From the NCBI RefSeq assembly GCF_016786355.1, contig NZ_JADWYX010000093.1:1-37165 (forward strand): a stretch of 37,165 nucleotides of DNA. The letters run 5' to 3'. Of this stretch, positions 1 through 8,419 are shown piece after piece. Position numbers and translations under genes: made by a program. The stretch comes from Frankia sp. AgB1.9. Lineage in GTDB: Bacteria > Actinomycetota > Actinomycetes > Frankiales > Frankiaceae. Each line of letters starts with the position of its first letter. Position 1 is the first letter of the stretch. The notes beneath the pieces were generated by a model. That model did not search any database. It was not told where the DNA came from and was given only the letters and a program-made list of their open reading frames with translations.

Positions 1-204
1 CCCAACGGAAGGGGCCGGGGCGCCGCCCGGTGGGCGCTGCCCACCGACCCGGCGGTCGGTGGCCCCCAGGGGCGGAAACCGCCGCCCGCCTACCGACGAG
101 GAGAAGGGGACCGAGCCCCATGGATACCCAGCCCACCCCCGGCCAGCCCGCCGCTGGCCGGGCCGCGCCCGAGGAGTCGACCGGTGGCCTACCGGCGAAC
201 CTGA
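1..204 (+). pseudogene. 3' end of a truncated winged-helix repeat paralogue (partial)
   Basis: An open frame enters from the left edge and stops with TGA at 202-204. Its first 21 codons encode the linker that ends a repeat unit in the next gene (PNGRGRG, AARWALPTDP). The first 64 bases are identical to 354-417. After base 64 the similarity ends abruptly and the frame runs over the ribosome-binding site and start of the downstream gene. This looks like the tail of a tandem paralogue cut or fused by recombination between repeats. Whether it is translated cannot be judged because the start lies outside the window. Confidence 0.5.
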
Positions 205-1379
205 CCACCGCCCTGAAGATCATGAATGGTGCGGGTGGACCGTTGACCGCGTCCGAGCTGGCCGCCCGGATGGGAAAAGGCCGCTGGATCGCCCACAACG
301 CGCTGCTGCGCCTGGAGGCGTCCGGGCACGTCACCCGCGCCCCCGACGCCGTACCCAACGGAAGGGGCCGGGGCGCCGCCCGGTGGGCGCTGCCCACCGA
401 CCCGGCGGTCGGTGGCCTGCTCGGCGGCCTGGAGGCGGCGCTGCGCGTGGTGGAGGCCGGCGGTGGGCCGGTGACCACCGCCCAGCTCGCGGCCCGCCTC
501 GGGGTGTCTTACACGACGGCACGCGCCGCGATCGGCCGGCTGGAGGCGTCCGGGCACCTCACTCGCGCCCCTGACGCCGCCCCCAACGGCACGGGCTACG
601 GCGCCGCCCGGTGGGCGCTGCCCACCGACTCGGCCCTCGGTGGCCTCGCCGAGGACCTCGCGGCCGCCCTGCACGTGATCGAGACGGCCGGTGGGCCAGT
701 GACTGCCACCGAGCTAGCGACCCGTCTGGGCGTGTCCCACCCGACGGCCTACGGCGCGCTCGCCCGGCTGGAGGCGTCCGGGCACCTGACCCGCGCCCCC
801 GACGCTGCCCCTGGCCGAGGAGGCCCGCCCGCTGCCCGGTGGGCGTTGCCGACCGACCCGGCGGTCGGTGGCCTGCGCGACGACCTCGCGGATGTCCTGC
901 GCATGGTGGAAGCGGCCGGTGGGCCGGTGACCGTAGGCCAGGTGGCTTCCCGGCTCGGCAGGGCCATCCAGACGGCGCGCGCCGCCCTCGGCCGGTTGGA
1001 AGCGTCCGGGCACCTGAGCCGCGCCCCCGACGCTGCCCCTGGCCGAGCAGGCCGGGTCGCTGCCCGGTGGGCGTTGCCGACCGACCCGAGCATCGGTGGC
1101 CTGCGCGACGACCTCGCGGATGTTCTGCGCGTGGCGAAGGACGCCGACACGCCGGTGACCGCCGGCGAGGTGGCCGGCCGGCTCGGCAGAGACGTCACGA
1201 CGGCACGCGCCGCCCTCCGCCGGCTGGAGGCGACCGGGCACCTGACCCGCGCCCCCCGTACGGCCCCGCCCCGCCGGGGCCCCGGCAGCGCCACCCGGTG
1301 GACCCTCCCGCCCGACCCGACGATCGACCACCGCGCCGCCGACTCGGCGCCCCCGGCCCGCGACCTGGCCACGCGATGA
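120..1379 (+). CDS. Five-unit tandem winged-helix repeat protein (419 aa)
   Basis: The ATG at 120 is preferred over the in-frame ATG at 30 because a purine-rich site (GAGGAGAAGGGGA, 98-110) precedes it. After about 20 residues the protein is five near-identical 76-residue units. Each reads as a winged helix-turn-helix: a helix (AALRVVEAAGG), PVT, a helix (LAARLG), a recognition-helix region (TARAALGRLEASGHL), a wing (TRAPDAAP) and the linker ARWALPTDP. The helix before the wing is conserved, while the residues just before it (GVSYT, GVSHP, GRAIQ, GRDVT) vary between units, so units may contact different bases. The fold is that of MarR/IclR-like DNA-binding domains. No enzymatic domain is visible. 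A DNA-binding role is inferred from fold only. The stop overlaps the next ATG by 4 bases, so the two genes are probably co-translated. Confidence 0.8.
   Translation: MDTQPTPGQPAAGRAAPEESTGGLPANLTTALKIMNGAGGPLTASELAARMGKGRWIAHNALLRLEASGHVTRAPDAVPNGRGRGAARWALPTDPAVGGLLGGLEAALRVVEAGGGPVTTAQLAARLGVSYTTARAAIGRLEASGHLTRAPDAAPNGTGYGAARWALPTDSALGGLAEDLAAALHVIETAGGPVTATELATRLGVSHPTAYGALARLEASGHLTRAPDAAPGRGGPPAARWALPTDPAVGGLRDDLADVLRMVEAAGGPVTVGQVASRLGRAIQTARAALGRLEASGHLSRAPDAAPGRAGRVAARWALPTDPSIGGLRDDLADVLRVAKDADTPVTAGEVAGRLGRDVTTARAALRRLEATGHLTRAPRTAPPRRGPGSATRWTLPPDPTIDHRAADSAPPARDLATR
183..1322 (+). repeat. Five direct repeats of exactly 228 bp inside the winged-helix gene
   Basis: The marker GGTGGCC recurs at 183, 411, 639, 867 and 1095, always 228 bases apart, so every unit is 76 codons with no indels between units. 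Conserved blocks include the GCCCGGTGGGCG linker and CGGCTGGAGGCGTCCGGGCA. The constant period implies recent unequal crossing-over or strong constraint. The 64-base identity with the left edge shows the array extends into a neighbouring paralogue. Confidence 0.92.
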
Positions 1380-1954
1380 CGACCCCGCCCCACCACCCCA
1401 CACCCGCCAACAGCCCGGCGGACCGGCCGCGCGATGCGATCCCGGAGCTGATGCGCGGGCTACCCGTCGACCTGCGGCGAGACCTACCGATCCCGGCGTC
1501 CACAGCCCTCTACCCGGACGGGACACCGGACTTCTCCACCGTCGATGGCCGCGCCGCGTTCCGCCTCGCCACAACCGGACGATGCGGCATCTGCGGGAAC
1601 CCGTTCGACCGCGAGGTCGCCTTCCTCGGCGGCCCGGGCGCCGTGCAGGCCCGCGCCTACCACGATCCGCCGATGCACGAGAGCTGCGGCGAAGCGTCCA
1701 CCCGCCTCTGCCCGGCCCTGGCCCGCCACCACAGGCGGCGCCCGACCGACCGCCGCTCCACCGGGGCCATCCCGGCCGACAGCTCAGCGGACCTGCCGGA
1801 GGTCTGGGTGATGTGGATCTGCCGGGGCTTCGCCGTCGCCGTCCCCGACGGCTACCCCGTCTTCCGCCCCCAACCGCCCATCCGACTGCGCACCTACGCA
1901 TACACCCCCGACGGTCGGCTCGCCGAAACAACCCGCCCACCGACCCGCCCCTGA
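1376..1954 (+). CDS. Small Cys/His (probable zinc-binding) protein, 192 aa
   Basis: The ATG at 1376 overlaps the upstream stop (ATGA), so this is the second gene of the operon. The N-terminal 40 residues are Pro-rich. The core holds C70-x2-C73 (GRCGICGNPF), then FLGGPGA, AYHDPPMH with H101, C104 and C112. The spacing CxxC-x27-HxxC resembles a treble-clef or HNH-like zinc knuckle, but no catalytic HNH histidine pair is obvious. Similar short proteins with CGxCG, FLGG and DPPMHExC motifs are common as hypotheticals in actinomycetes. The association with repeated winged-helix proteins suggests a regulatory or nucleic-acid role, which is an inference. Confidence 0.75.
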   Translation: MTTPPHHPTPANSPADRPRDAIPELMRGLPVDLRRDLPIPASTALYPDGTPDFSTVDGRAAFRLATTGRCGICGNPFDREVAFLGGPGAVQARAYHDPPMHESCGEASTRLCPALARHHRRRPTDRRSTGAIPADSSADLPEVWVMWICRGFAVAVPDGYPVFRPQPPIRLRTYAYTPDGRLAETTRPPTRP

Positions 1955-2082
1955 TCATCCGGGGCCGATATCGCCACCGGTCACCGGGGCGCCGACCGGC
2001 CCTCAGCGCCACCTACGCCCGCCGCCGCCCGGCGGCGGACCGGCATCCACCGCCCCGCCGACGCGGACAGGACCCCTATGCC

Positions 2083-2853
2083 ATGCCCGACCAGCCCGCC
2101 CCCACCACACCCGCCCCAGCCCGGCCCGCTGACCTGCCGGCGCACCTCGCCCTCATCCTGGACACCCTCACCCATGCACGCCGGCCCCTGACCACGACCG
2201 ACCTCGCCCGCCGGACCGGGAAAGACCGCCGCACCATCAACAAGGCCCTCGCGGTCCTGCACGCGGCCGGGCACATCACCCGCGCCCCCGACGCCGCCAG
2301 CGTCGGCGGCCCGCGCGCCCGCCGCTGGACCCTGCCCACCGACCCGACCGCCGGTGGCCTACCCGCCGAACTCGCCACCGTCCTCGACGTCCTCGCGACC
2401 GCCGGCCAGCCCCTCACCGCGACCGACCTCGCCGAGCGCTGCGGGCGATCCCTGCCCTGGAGCTACACCGCGCTCGCCCGCCTCGAAGCAACCGGCCACC
2501 TCACCCGCGCCGACCCAGCGCCTTCCACCCGCCCGGGCCCGGCGCCCGCGCGCTGGACCCTGCCCGACATCCCGGACCGCGACCCGCGACGGGCGCCGCT
2601 CGCCGCCGACGGCGCGGGGGGTCACACCCTGACCACCAGCGCGCACTCCGGCAGCCAGATCACGGTGCGGCCCGAACCCGCCGCCCGCCCGGCGCTGGTC
2701 ACGTTGCGGCTCGACGTCCATGCGACCACGACCATCGCCGCCGCCTCCCTCGACGCGACCGAAGCCCGGGCGCTCGCCGCCGCGCTCACCCACGCGGCAG
2801 ACCAGCTCTGCGCCGACACCGTCCTGCCCGCAGTCGGTGGCGCGACCGCCTAA
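2083..2853 (+). CDS. Two-unit winged-helix protein with a C-terminal extra domain (256 aa)
   Basis: The ATG at 2083 follows ACAGGA at 2067-2072; an ATG at 2078 is out of frame. Residues about 15-175 contain two copies of the unit seen in the 120-1379 gene (LARRTGKDRRTINKALAVL, then LAERCGRSLPWSYTALARL), each followed by GHxTRA and an RWTLP linker. Residues about 185-256 form a different domain, rich in beta strands (TVRPEP, ALVTLRLDV) and ending in a helix (ATEARALAAALTHAADQL). Similar short strand-helix tails occur at the ends of many actinomycete hypotheticals. The gene lies 128 bases after the zinc protein, on the same strand, so it probably belongs to the same functional group. Function unknown. 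Confidence 0.78.
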   Translation: MPDQPAPTTPAPARPADLPAHLALILDTLTHARRPLTTTDLARRTGKDRRTINKALAVLHAAGHITRAPDAASVGGPRARRWTLPTDPTAGGLPAELATVLDVLATAGQPLTATDLAERCGRSLPWSYTALARLEATGHLTRADPAPSTRPGPAPARWTLPDIPDRDPRRAPLAADGAGGHTLTTSAHSGSQITVRPEPAARPALVTLRLDVHATTTIAAASLDATEARALAAALTHAADQLCADTVLPAVGGATA

Positions 2854-3152
2854 GGCCCCGGCGCCGACCGTGCACCACCGCAACGCCAGCCCCGCCGCCA
2901 CGGCGACGGCGGTAGCGGCGTCCCGGCGGCCCCGCCACGGCGCCCAGCGATGGGGTCACGGCCAAGCGCCAGCCGGCATCCCGAGGGCGGGGACGGGACG
3001 CCGGCTCTTCACGGCTTCGCCCGGAGGCCGATGCCCCGGGGCCTGGATGGCGTGGTGTTGCCGGTGCGTGGGCGGCGGGCGCCTTCTGGCGGTGATCGGG
3101 CAGATGGCGCGACCGGCCCGCCAGGCTAGTCGCGTGGTGCCAGACTCGCGGT
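2854..3152. other. Intergenic region, 299 bases
   Basis: No convincing gene on either strand. Frames crossing it are Arg/Pro-rich antisense or offset readings. It should hold the promoter of the 3153 gene, but no clear -35/-10 pair or ribosome-binding site is visible; GCTAGTCG just upstream of 3153 is the only weak -10-like element. Confidence 0.5.
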
Positions 3153-4364
3153 ATGAGTGATCGGCCGGATCTGTCTCGGCTCGGTGACGTCGCCGCGGCC
3201 GGCTCGCGGGAGCTGGACCGGGTTTGTGAGGAGGTCGCCGCGGAGTTGGTCGCTGCCGGGGTTGAGCCGCCGTTCTCGCTGCGGTCGGCGGATCTGCGGG
3301 CCGACCCGTGGGCGATCACGGCGGACCGGTACTTCCGGCGCCGGTTGCTGGCGGAGCCGTCCGTGGAGGTCGCGGCCCGGGCCGCCCGCTGGCTGTGTGA
3401 GCACGCCGAGGCGGCGGTCCGCGCGGACCTGTTCGAGCGATGGGCGATGGGCTTTGCGTTCGTGACTCGCGACACGGTCGAGTCGGGCGAGGACCTGACC
3501 CGGGCGAGCAGCCGGATCCTCGCGGCGTATGACGGCCACGCCGAGGTGTGCGCGTTCGCGGCGATCTACCAGGCGGGGAAGCTACGGGCGAACTTCTGGT
3601 TCGCCGAGCTGGAAACCTTCCTGACCTGCTCACCGCTGGCCGCCGCCGGCCGTGATCTGCACGGCCCGCTGGTCACCGCGCTGCGGGCGTTCGCCGCCTG
3701 CGGCCTGCGCGACACCACCCGAGGGGTCGCTCTGGTGCAGGCCGCGTGGACGGAGGTCCCGCGTAGCCGTGAGGTCACCGATGTGTGCCTGCACGCCCTC
3801 GACGTGGCGTGGCCGTCGGCCGGCCAGGGTGAGCTGCTGCGCCGCTACGCGACCGACGCGGTCGCGACCAGCCCGGCGGCGCACCCGTGGTGGTATCGCC
3901 GGGCCCGGGGCGAGCGCCGCTGCGGCGATCTCGAGGCGGCGGCGACGGCGATCCAGACCGCGTTGGCAGCCCTGCCCGCGCACGGCAGCCGCACCGCGCA
4001 CGAGCACCTCCAGGAGCGGTATCTGCGCGAACGGGACCTGATCTGGCAGCTCGCCGCCACACCCACCCCCGACCCGCCGCGTCCCGCGCCCCCCGTCCCA
4101 CCCGCCGCCCTGGTCGCCGCGATCGCGGCCGTCGCCCTCGCCGCCGCCGCAACGGTGACCGCCACCGGGCACACCTCCAGCACCGTCTCCTCGTGGCGCG
4201 ACGCGCTCGGGCGGGAGGTCCTGCTGGCCGTGTCCCTTCTGCTGTTCACCGGGTGTGTGCTGCTGATCGGCGCAGCCTGGCGACGGCTGGTCGCCACACC
4301 CCCCGACCGCGCGGCCCGAGAGGCCGCCGGCCCGACCAGCACGCCCGGCCACCACGAGACCTAG
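3153..4364 (+). CDS. Membrane protein with helical cytoplasmic domain and two C-terminal TM helices (403 aa)
   Basis: ATG at 3153. Residues 1-300 are soluble and helix-rich, with repeating Ala/Leu/Arg helices of TPR-like appearance (for example HPWWYRRARGERRCGDLEAA). A Pro-rich hinge at about 300-316 leads to two hydrophobic helices at about 317-339 and 356-376, then a short polar tail. There is no signal peptide. I do not recognise the family. It converges on the Tad operon, with only 115 bases between the two stops, so it may share the accessory region without being part of the pilus. No Shine-Dalgarno sequence is evident, so a short leader or leaderless mRNA is possible. Confidence 0.75.
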   Translation: MSDRPDLSRLGDVAAAGSRELDRVCEEVAAELVAAGVEPPFSLRSADLRADPWAITADRYFRRRLLAEPSVEVAARAARWLCEHAEAAVRADLFERWAMGFAFVTRDTVESGEDLTRASSRILAAYDGHAEVCAFAAIYQAGKLRANFWFAELETFLTCSPLAAAGRDLHGPLVTALRAFAACGLRDTTRGVALVQAAWTEVPRSREVTDVCLHALDVAWPSAGQGELLRRYATDAVATSPAAHPWWYRRARGERRCGDLEAAATAIQTALAALPAHGSRTAHEHLQERYLRERDLIWQLAATPTPDPPRPAPPVPPAALVAAIAAVALAAAATVTATGHTSSTVSSWRDALGREVLLAVSLLLFTGCVLLIGAAWRRLVATPPDRAAREAAGPTSTPGHHET

Positions 4365-4436
4365 AAAGATCCACACCGGCGGGTCCCGGTCCGTGCGCCC
4401 CGCCCGCGCCTGACCGAGGCCCAGACCCCGAGGCCC

Positions 4437-4453
4437 CCGGGCCGGTGGCCCGG
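4437..4453. terminator. Candidate bidirectional terminator hairpin
   Basis: CCGGGCC-GGT-GGCCCGG forms a perfect 7-bp stem with a 3-base loop between the convergent stops at 4364 and 4480. No U-tract follows, as is usual in GC-rich actinomycetes. Confidence 0.45.
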
Positions 4454-4479
4454 TGCCCACGAGGCAGCCGCCTTCCCCG

Positions 4480-7371
4480 TCAGCGGCGAACGATCCGGGC
4501 GAGGACGGCCTGGGTGTCGGGGGTGGGATCGACGCCGAGGGGTTCGAGGGCGTCGGTGAGGCGCCGGTAGGCCAGGCGGGCGGCCTCAGGTCGGCCGGTG
4601 GCGGCGTGGATGCGCATCATGTGGACGTAGAGCGCCTCCACGTGGGGCGCGAGGCCGATCGCGATTTCCAGGTAGGCCAGTGCCTGGTCGGGCTGGGTGT
4701 CGGCGTGCAGGTCCGCGAGGTCGGCGAGCGCGGAGAGGACGCGGTGTTCGAGGTCGGCGGCCGGGGTCGCGGCCCACTCGTAGGCGGTGTCCCCGAACGC
4801 TGGCTCGCCGGCGAGCGCGACCGCCCAGCAGAGCGCCTGAATGCGGCCGGCGTCGGTGGCGGCCCGGCCGGCGTCGGCAAGCGCGGCCTCGAACTCCCAC
4901 AGGTCGACGGCCAGCTGGTCGGGGTTGAGCCGGTAGCCGGTCTTCTTGTCCCCGGGCAGAAACAGGGTGCCGTCCTGGCCGGTCGCGGTCCGCAGCGCGG
5001 CGCGGAGCTGGCCAATGGCCTGGTAGATGAGGTTTCTGGCTTTGACCGGTGGCCGGTCGGGGAGCAGGTCGGCGCAGAGTTGGTCGCCGGTGACTCCGCC
5101 GCGGTGCACGGCGAGGTAGGCGGCGACTTCGAGGCTGCGGGCGAGTAGTCCGCTGGTGCGTGGCTGCCCGTCCAGGAGCAGCGTGGGCCGGCCGAACACC
5201 TGCAGCCGGACCCGGCCGGCCTCGACCGGTCCCGGTGCGGGGCCGGCCGGGGCTGCTGGGACGGCTGAGGGCGGCGAGACGGCGCTGGAGCTGGTGGCGG
5301 CCGGTTGTGGGGCTTTCCCGTTGCTGGACGCCCCGGTCGCCGGGTCGATACCCCGCTGGTGGTCGCCGTCAGGTGGCCCGAGAGGCGCCGATGTCGGGGA
5401 CGGGGCGGGCGGAAGGTCGGGGGTGAGGTCGTGGGCGGCGGCGGTCAGGCGTAGCAGCTCGGCGGCGTCGCCAGCGGACAGCTGCGGCCAGGGCGTCGCG
5501 CCGTCGGGTCCGGTCTGCTGGCCGTCCGCGTCGAGCCAGACCGCGTCGGGTGCGGGGCCGACGGTGAGGACGTACACGCCGAGGCGGGCGGCGTCGCGGG
5601 CCAGCGCGCCGAGGCGGCCGGTGAGACCAGCGTCGGCGGCGGCGGGCTGGTCGAGGACCGCGAGAACCGTCGGGAAGGTGTCATCGGGGACGCGGTCGCG
5701 CAGCGCGGTGAGGGTGGTGACGGCAGCGTCGGTCATCGCCCGGCGGCGGTGCAGGGCCTCGGCGTCGAGCCGGTCGGCCACGGCGGCTGGTCTGTCGGTG
5801 AGGGTGACCTGCGGGAGGAGCCCGAGCAGATCTTCGGGCAGGGCGAGGCGGCGGGCCGTGGCGGTGGAGATGAGAAGCCAGCCGGGCGCGGGCCGTGGGG
5901 TGCGGGGGAAGTCGCGGTGGTGCCCGACGAGGAGCGTGACGATGATCGCCCGGGCGGCGCCCTCGGCGCCCGGGCCGTCGAACGCCAGAGTCCCGCCGCC
6001 GAGGAGCGCGTCGGGCAGCAGGCCCCCACCGCCACCGCCACCGTCACCGGAAGCCGGAGGGCCGGACGGCGCCAGGGGGCCGGTGCCCGGGCTGGCCAAC
6101 TCTGGCGGCCCTGGTGGGTGTGGTGGGGCCGGGTCTGGGTCGTCGTCGGGGTGGGTGCGTTCGGCGCGCAGGATCTCCCGGACGACGAGGGCGAGTGGTG
6201 GCTGGGCTGGTGGTGGGGTGTCGGGTGGGGCGGGTAGGCGCATCCGTCGGGTGCGTAGGAGCCGGGCGAGGGTGACCGCCGCCGCGACCGCGGCGAGCAG
6301 AGCCAGGGGCAGCACGGCGCCGGACGGGAGCCGTACGACCGGCCCAGGTCCCGGTGTCCGCGACACGGGCGCCGGGGCGTGGCGCGGGGCCGGGGACGCC
6401 GTCCCCGGCGGGGCCGTCGGCGGCGCGGCGCGCGGCGTCGGTGCGGTCGGCGGGGTCGGTGTGGCGGGTGTCGGGAGCAGGGTCGGCGTCCAGGGCGTGG
6501 CCGCCGTTGACGCGGACGCCGCCGGCCCGGTCGGCGCGGTCGTCGGCGCTGTGCTCGTGCTTGAGGTGCCCGGCGTCGTCGCTGTCGTCGGTGTGGGCGG
6601 CGGAGTGTCTGGGTTCGGGCTGGTGGGGGTGGGGAGGTTGGTGGCGTCGGCGGGCAGAGTGAGGGTCCAGCCGGGGCGGATGATGTCGGGGTCGGTGAGC
6701 CGCCCTCCGTCGGGTTGGGGGCGCTCACGGTTGAGGCTGTAGATCTGGCGCCAGCGCAGCCCGTCGCCGAGGTGGCGGTCCGCGAGCCCCCACAGGCTGG
6801 TCCCCGGCACGACCACAATCTCCGGCAGCCCCGCCTCGGCGGACGCGGCTGGGTTGGGGGCGCTCTGGCGGGTCACCTGTTCCGGCGGTCCCAAGTGGGC
6901 GGGTGCGGTGCTGACCGGGGCGGGCCGGCGCGCGGCGGACGCGATGTCGAGACCGGCGGTGGGGACCGGTTTCGGAGCGCGCAACATGGCGGCGAGCAGC
7001 CCGGCGGTGATCGCCGCGATCAGGGCGGCGGCGAGTGCCTGCCCGGGGCCGAGCGTCGGGATGTGTGGCCGGGACCGGCCGGACAGCTGGGCGACGACTT
7101 CCGCGGTGAACGAGACGACGAGCGCGGTCCAGGCGTACCAGAACAGGCAGCCCAGCACCCCGAGGATCAGGCCGTCGGTCAGCGGCTCGCTGAGCGTCTG
7201 GCTGATCTCGGCGCCGGACGGGACGTGGTGGGGTAACGGCCAGCCGACCAGCCGCCACATCACGACCGGGCTCGCGACCAGCAGTCCGACGGTCGCGGCC
7301 AACGCGACCAGCGCCCGCCCGACAGCGACAGCCCGGCCCAGGGCGCGGGCGGGCCGGTGGGCGCGGGTCAT
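4480..7371 (-). CDS. LysM and BTAD (SARP-type) multidomain membrane protein of the Tad locus (963 aa)
   Basis: ATG at 7371 overlaps the upstream stop by 4 bases. Domains in order: TM helices at about 17-40, 67-95 and 106-130; a LysM module at 184-239 (VVPGTSLWGLADRHLGDG, IIRPGWTLTLP); a Pro/Thr/Ala-rich linker at 245-340; a fourth TM at about 350-375; an acidic Pro-rich stretch and a Gly tract near 444-450; a poorly conserved domain at 460-650; a winged-helix region at 720-818 (VRLQVFGRPTLLLDG); and a bacterial transcriptional activator domain to the C terminus (FGDTAYEWA, HADTQPDQALAYLE, YRRLTDALEPLGVDP). LysM binds peptidoglycan and BTAD is typical of AfsR/SARP regulators. The protein could link the cell wall to gene control, but the arrangement in one polypeptide makes its mode of action uncertain. 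It is the last gene of the pilus operon. Confidence 0.88.
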   Translation of the reverse strand: MTRAHRPARALGRAVAVGRALVALAATVGLLVASPVVMWRLVGWPLPHHVPSGAEISQTLSEPLTDGLILGVLGCLFWYAWTALVVSFTAEVVAQLSGRSRPHIPTLGPGQALAAALIAAITAGLLAAMLRAPKPVPTAGLDIASAARRPAPVSTAPAHLGPPEQVTRQSAPNPAASAEAGLPEIVVVPGTSLWGLADRHLGDGLRWRQIYSLNRERPQPDGGRLTDPDIIRPGWTLTLPADATNLPTPTSPNPDTPPPTPTTATTPGTSSTSTAPTTAPTGPAASASTAATPWTPTLLPTPATPTPPTAPTPRAAPPTAPPGTASPAPRHAPAPVSRTPGPGPVVRLPSGAVLPLALLAAVAAAVTLARLLRTRRMRLPAPPDTPPPAQPPLALVVREILRAERTHPDDDPDPAPPHPPGPPELASPGTGPLAPSGPPASGDGGGGGGGLLPDALLGGGTLAFDGPGAEGAARAIIVTLLVGHHRDFPRTPRPAPGWLLISTATARRLALPEDLLGLLPQVTLTDRPAAVADRLDAEALHRRRAMTDAAVTTLTALRDRVPDDTFPTVLAVLDQPAAADAGLTGRLGALARDAARLGVYVLTVGPAPDAVWLDADGQQTGPDGATPWPQLSAGDAAELLRLTAAAHDLTPDLPPAPSPTSAPLGPPDGDHQRGIDPATGASSNGKAPQPAATSSSAVSPPSAVPAAPAGPAPGPVEAGRVRLQVFGRPTLLLDGQPRTSGLLARSLEVAAYLAVHRGGVTGDQLCADLLPDRPPVKARNLIYQAIGQLRAALRTATGQDGTLFLPGDKKTGYRLNPDQLAVDLWEFEAALADAGRAATDAGRIQALCWAVALAGEPAFGDTAYEWAATPAADLEHRVLSALADLADLHADTQPDQALAYLEIAIGLAPHVEALYVHMMRIHAATGRPEAARLAYRRLTDALEPLGVDPTPDTQAVLARIVRR

Positions 7372-7916
7372 GGCGGTCCCGGGCCGGTGACGAGGCCGAC
7401 GGTCGCGGTACCTGTCTCGGTCAGTGTGCCAACGCCGATGAGGCCGAGTGCGGTCGTGGCGGTCCGGGCGGTGACGGTGACCGTGACGGTCGCGGTGGTG
7501 GCGGTCGCGGTGCCCTGGGCGTGGTTCGCGGCCAGGAACGCGAGAGCGCGGGCGCGGGCGGCGGGCGGGTTCAGCCCGACGGCACCGGACGCCCGGACGG
7601 CGTTCTCGTCGAGTTGCTGGGCGCCGGCCCGTGCCGCTTCCGCCGCGAGGCTGATGGCCGCGGACTTCGCGGCCAGTGCCCGGCCGCCGTCCACGACGAG
7701 GCCGGCGAGCGCGAGCAGGCCGACCGCGAGGACCGCGACCACCGCCGTGATCTGGCCCCGGTCATCCGCCCTACGCCGCCCGGTGGCCTGGCCTCGTGTG
7801 GGCCTGGGCGGCGCGCAGAGCGGCTGCGCCTCGCCCTGCCCGGCGTTCGGTGTGGTCCCTGGCGGCCCGGCGGCGCGGTCGTCCCGCCGGCGACGATCCG
7901 CTGGCGTCATCCTCAT
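7368..7916 (-). CDS. TadG-like pilus assembly protein, N-terminal-domain type (182 aa)
   Basis: ATG at 7916 overlaps the previous stop. After a basic Arg-rich leader of about 50 residues comes DDRGQITAVV and the hydrophobic helix AVLAVGLLALAGLVVDGGRA, the signature of the Flp pilus-assembly TadG-like N-terminal domain. DRGQ resembles the pre-helix cleavage region of pseudopilins. The remainder is Ala-rich (AAEAARAGAQQLDE) with a Thr/Val-rich beta-type tail (ATVTVTVTA). It lacks the long von Willebrand part of classic TadG and so belongs to the short actinobacterial form. It probably sits in the cytoplasmic membrane as a minor component of pilus assembly. Confidence 0.85.
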   Translation of the reverse strand: MRMTPADRRRRDDRAAGPPGTTPNAGQGEAQPLCAPPRPTRGQATGRRRADDRGQITAVVAVLAVGLLALAGLVVDGGRALAAKSAAISLAAEAARAGAQQLDENAVRASGAVGLNPPAARARALAFLAANHAQGTATATTATVTVTVTARTATTALGLIGVGTLTETGTATVGLVTGPGPP

Positions 7917-8419
7917 GGCTGGGCCGGCTGGTCTGGGAGCGGGAGATCGAAGGGGCCGAGACCAACGGCTCGGTATTTGTCGAGGACCTCACTCGCCGAC
8001 GCGGTCAGGGTCACCGACCCCGGCAGTCCAAGGCCGGTCAGGTCTCCCAGGCGGACAGTGCATTGGACGGTGGCGGTCACCGTGCCGCCGGGGACGAAGT
8101 CCGAGACGTCGAGCGACACGGTCGGGGTCTGGCAGCCGGCCGTGTCACCCGTGGTCATCCCGGCGACGGCGTCACGGGCGGCGCTGACGGCGTCGGTGGG
8201 CGTGCGGGCGATGGTGGCGGCGCGGGCGGCTGCTGCGGCGGCGTCGTTGACCTGCATCCGAGCCTCGGTCTGGCGGCCGGCCGCGAGGACCGCGAGCGCG
8301 AGGAGCACCAGCAGCGGGGCGAGCAACGCCAGCTCGACGGCCGCCGATCCCCGCTCCCGCCCCGGCCGGCCCCGGCGGGCGCCGCCCGGCCGGAGGTGCC
8401 CGGGCGGGCGACGGGTCAC
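7913..8419 (-). CDS. tadE: TadE-like pseudopilin (168 aa)
   Basis: GTG at 8419 overlaps the upstream TGA (GTGA). An Arg/Pro-rich leader ends in RERGSAAVE, followed by the hydrophobic helix LALLAPLLVLLALAVLAAGR. A small residue before the helix and Glu at +5 fit the TadE family motif cut by TadV-type prepilin peptidases. The helix continues into an Ala-rich segment (NDAAAAAARAATIA) and a globular tail with two Cys (AGCQTPTV, TVQCTV) that could form a disulphide outside the membrane. One of two adjacent TadE-like genes; probably a minor pilin that primes or caps the Flp pilus. Confidence 0.87.
   Translation of the reverse strand: MTRRPPGHLRPGGARRGRPGRERGSAAVELALLAPLLVLLALAVLAAGRQTEARMQVNDAAAAAARAATIARTPTDAVSAARDAVAGMTTGDTAGCQTPTVSLDVSDFVPGGTVTATVQCTVRLGDLTGLGLPGSVTLTASASEVLDKYRAVGLGPFDLPLPDQPAQP

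Noticed and set aside
183..1322. CRISPR-like periodicity
   Set aside because: The 228-bp period is within a coding frame with conserved protein units and no short palindromic repeats or unique spacers.
714..2012. A 432-codon minus-strand open frame
   Set aside because: Mirrors the winged-helix repeats on the other strand; Arg/Gly-rich with the same 228-bp period.
5156..6742. A 528-codon plus-strand open frame
   Set aside because: Antisense to the LysM/BTAD gene, low-complexity Ser/Arg/Gly composition and no family motifs.
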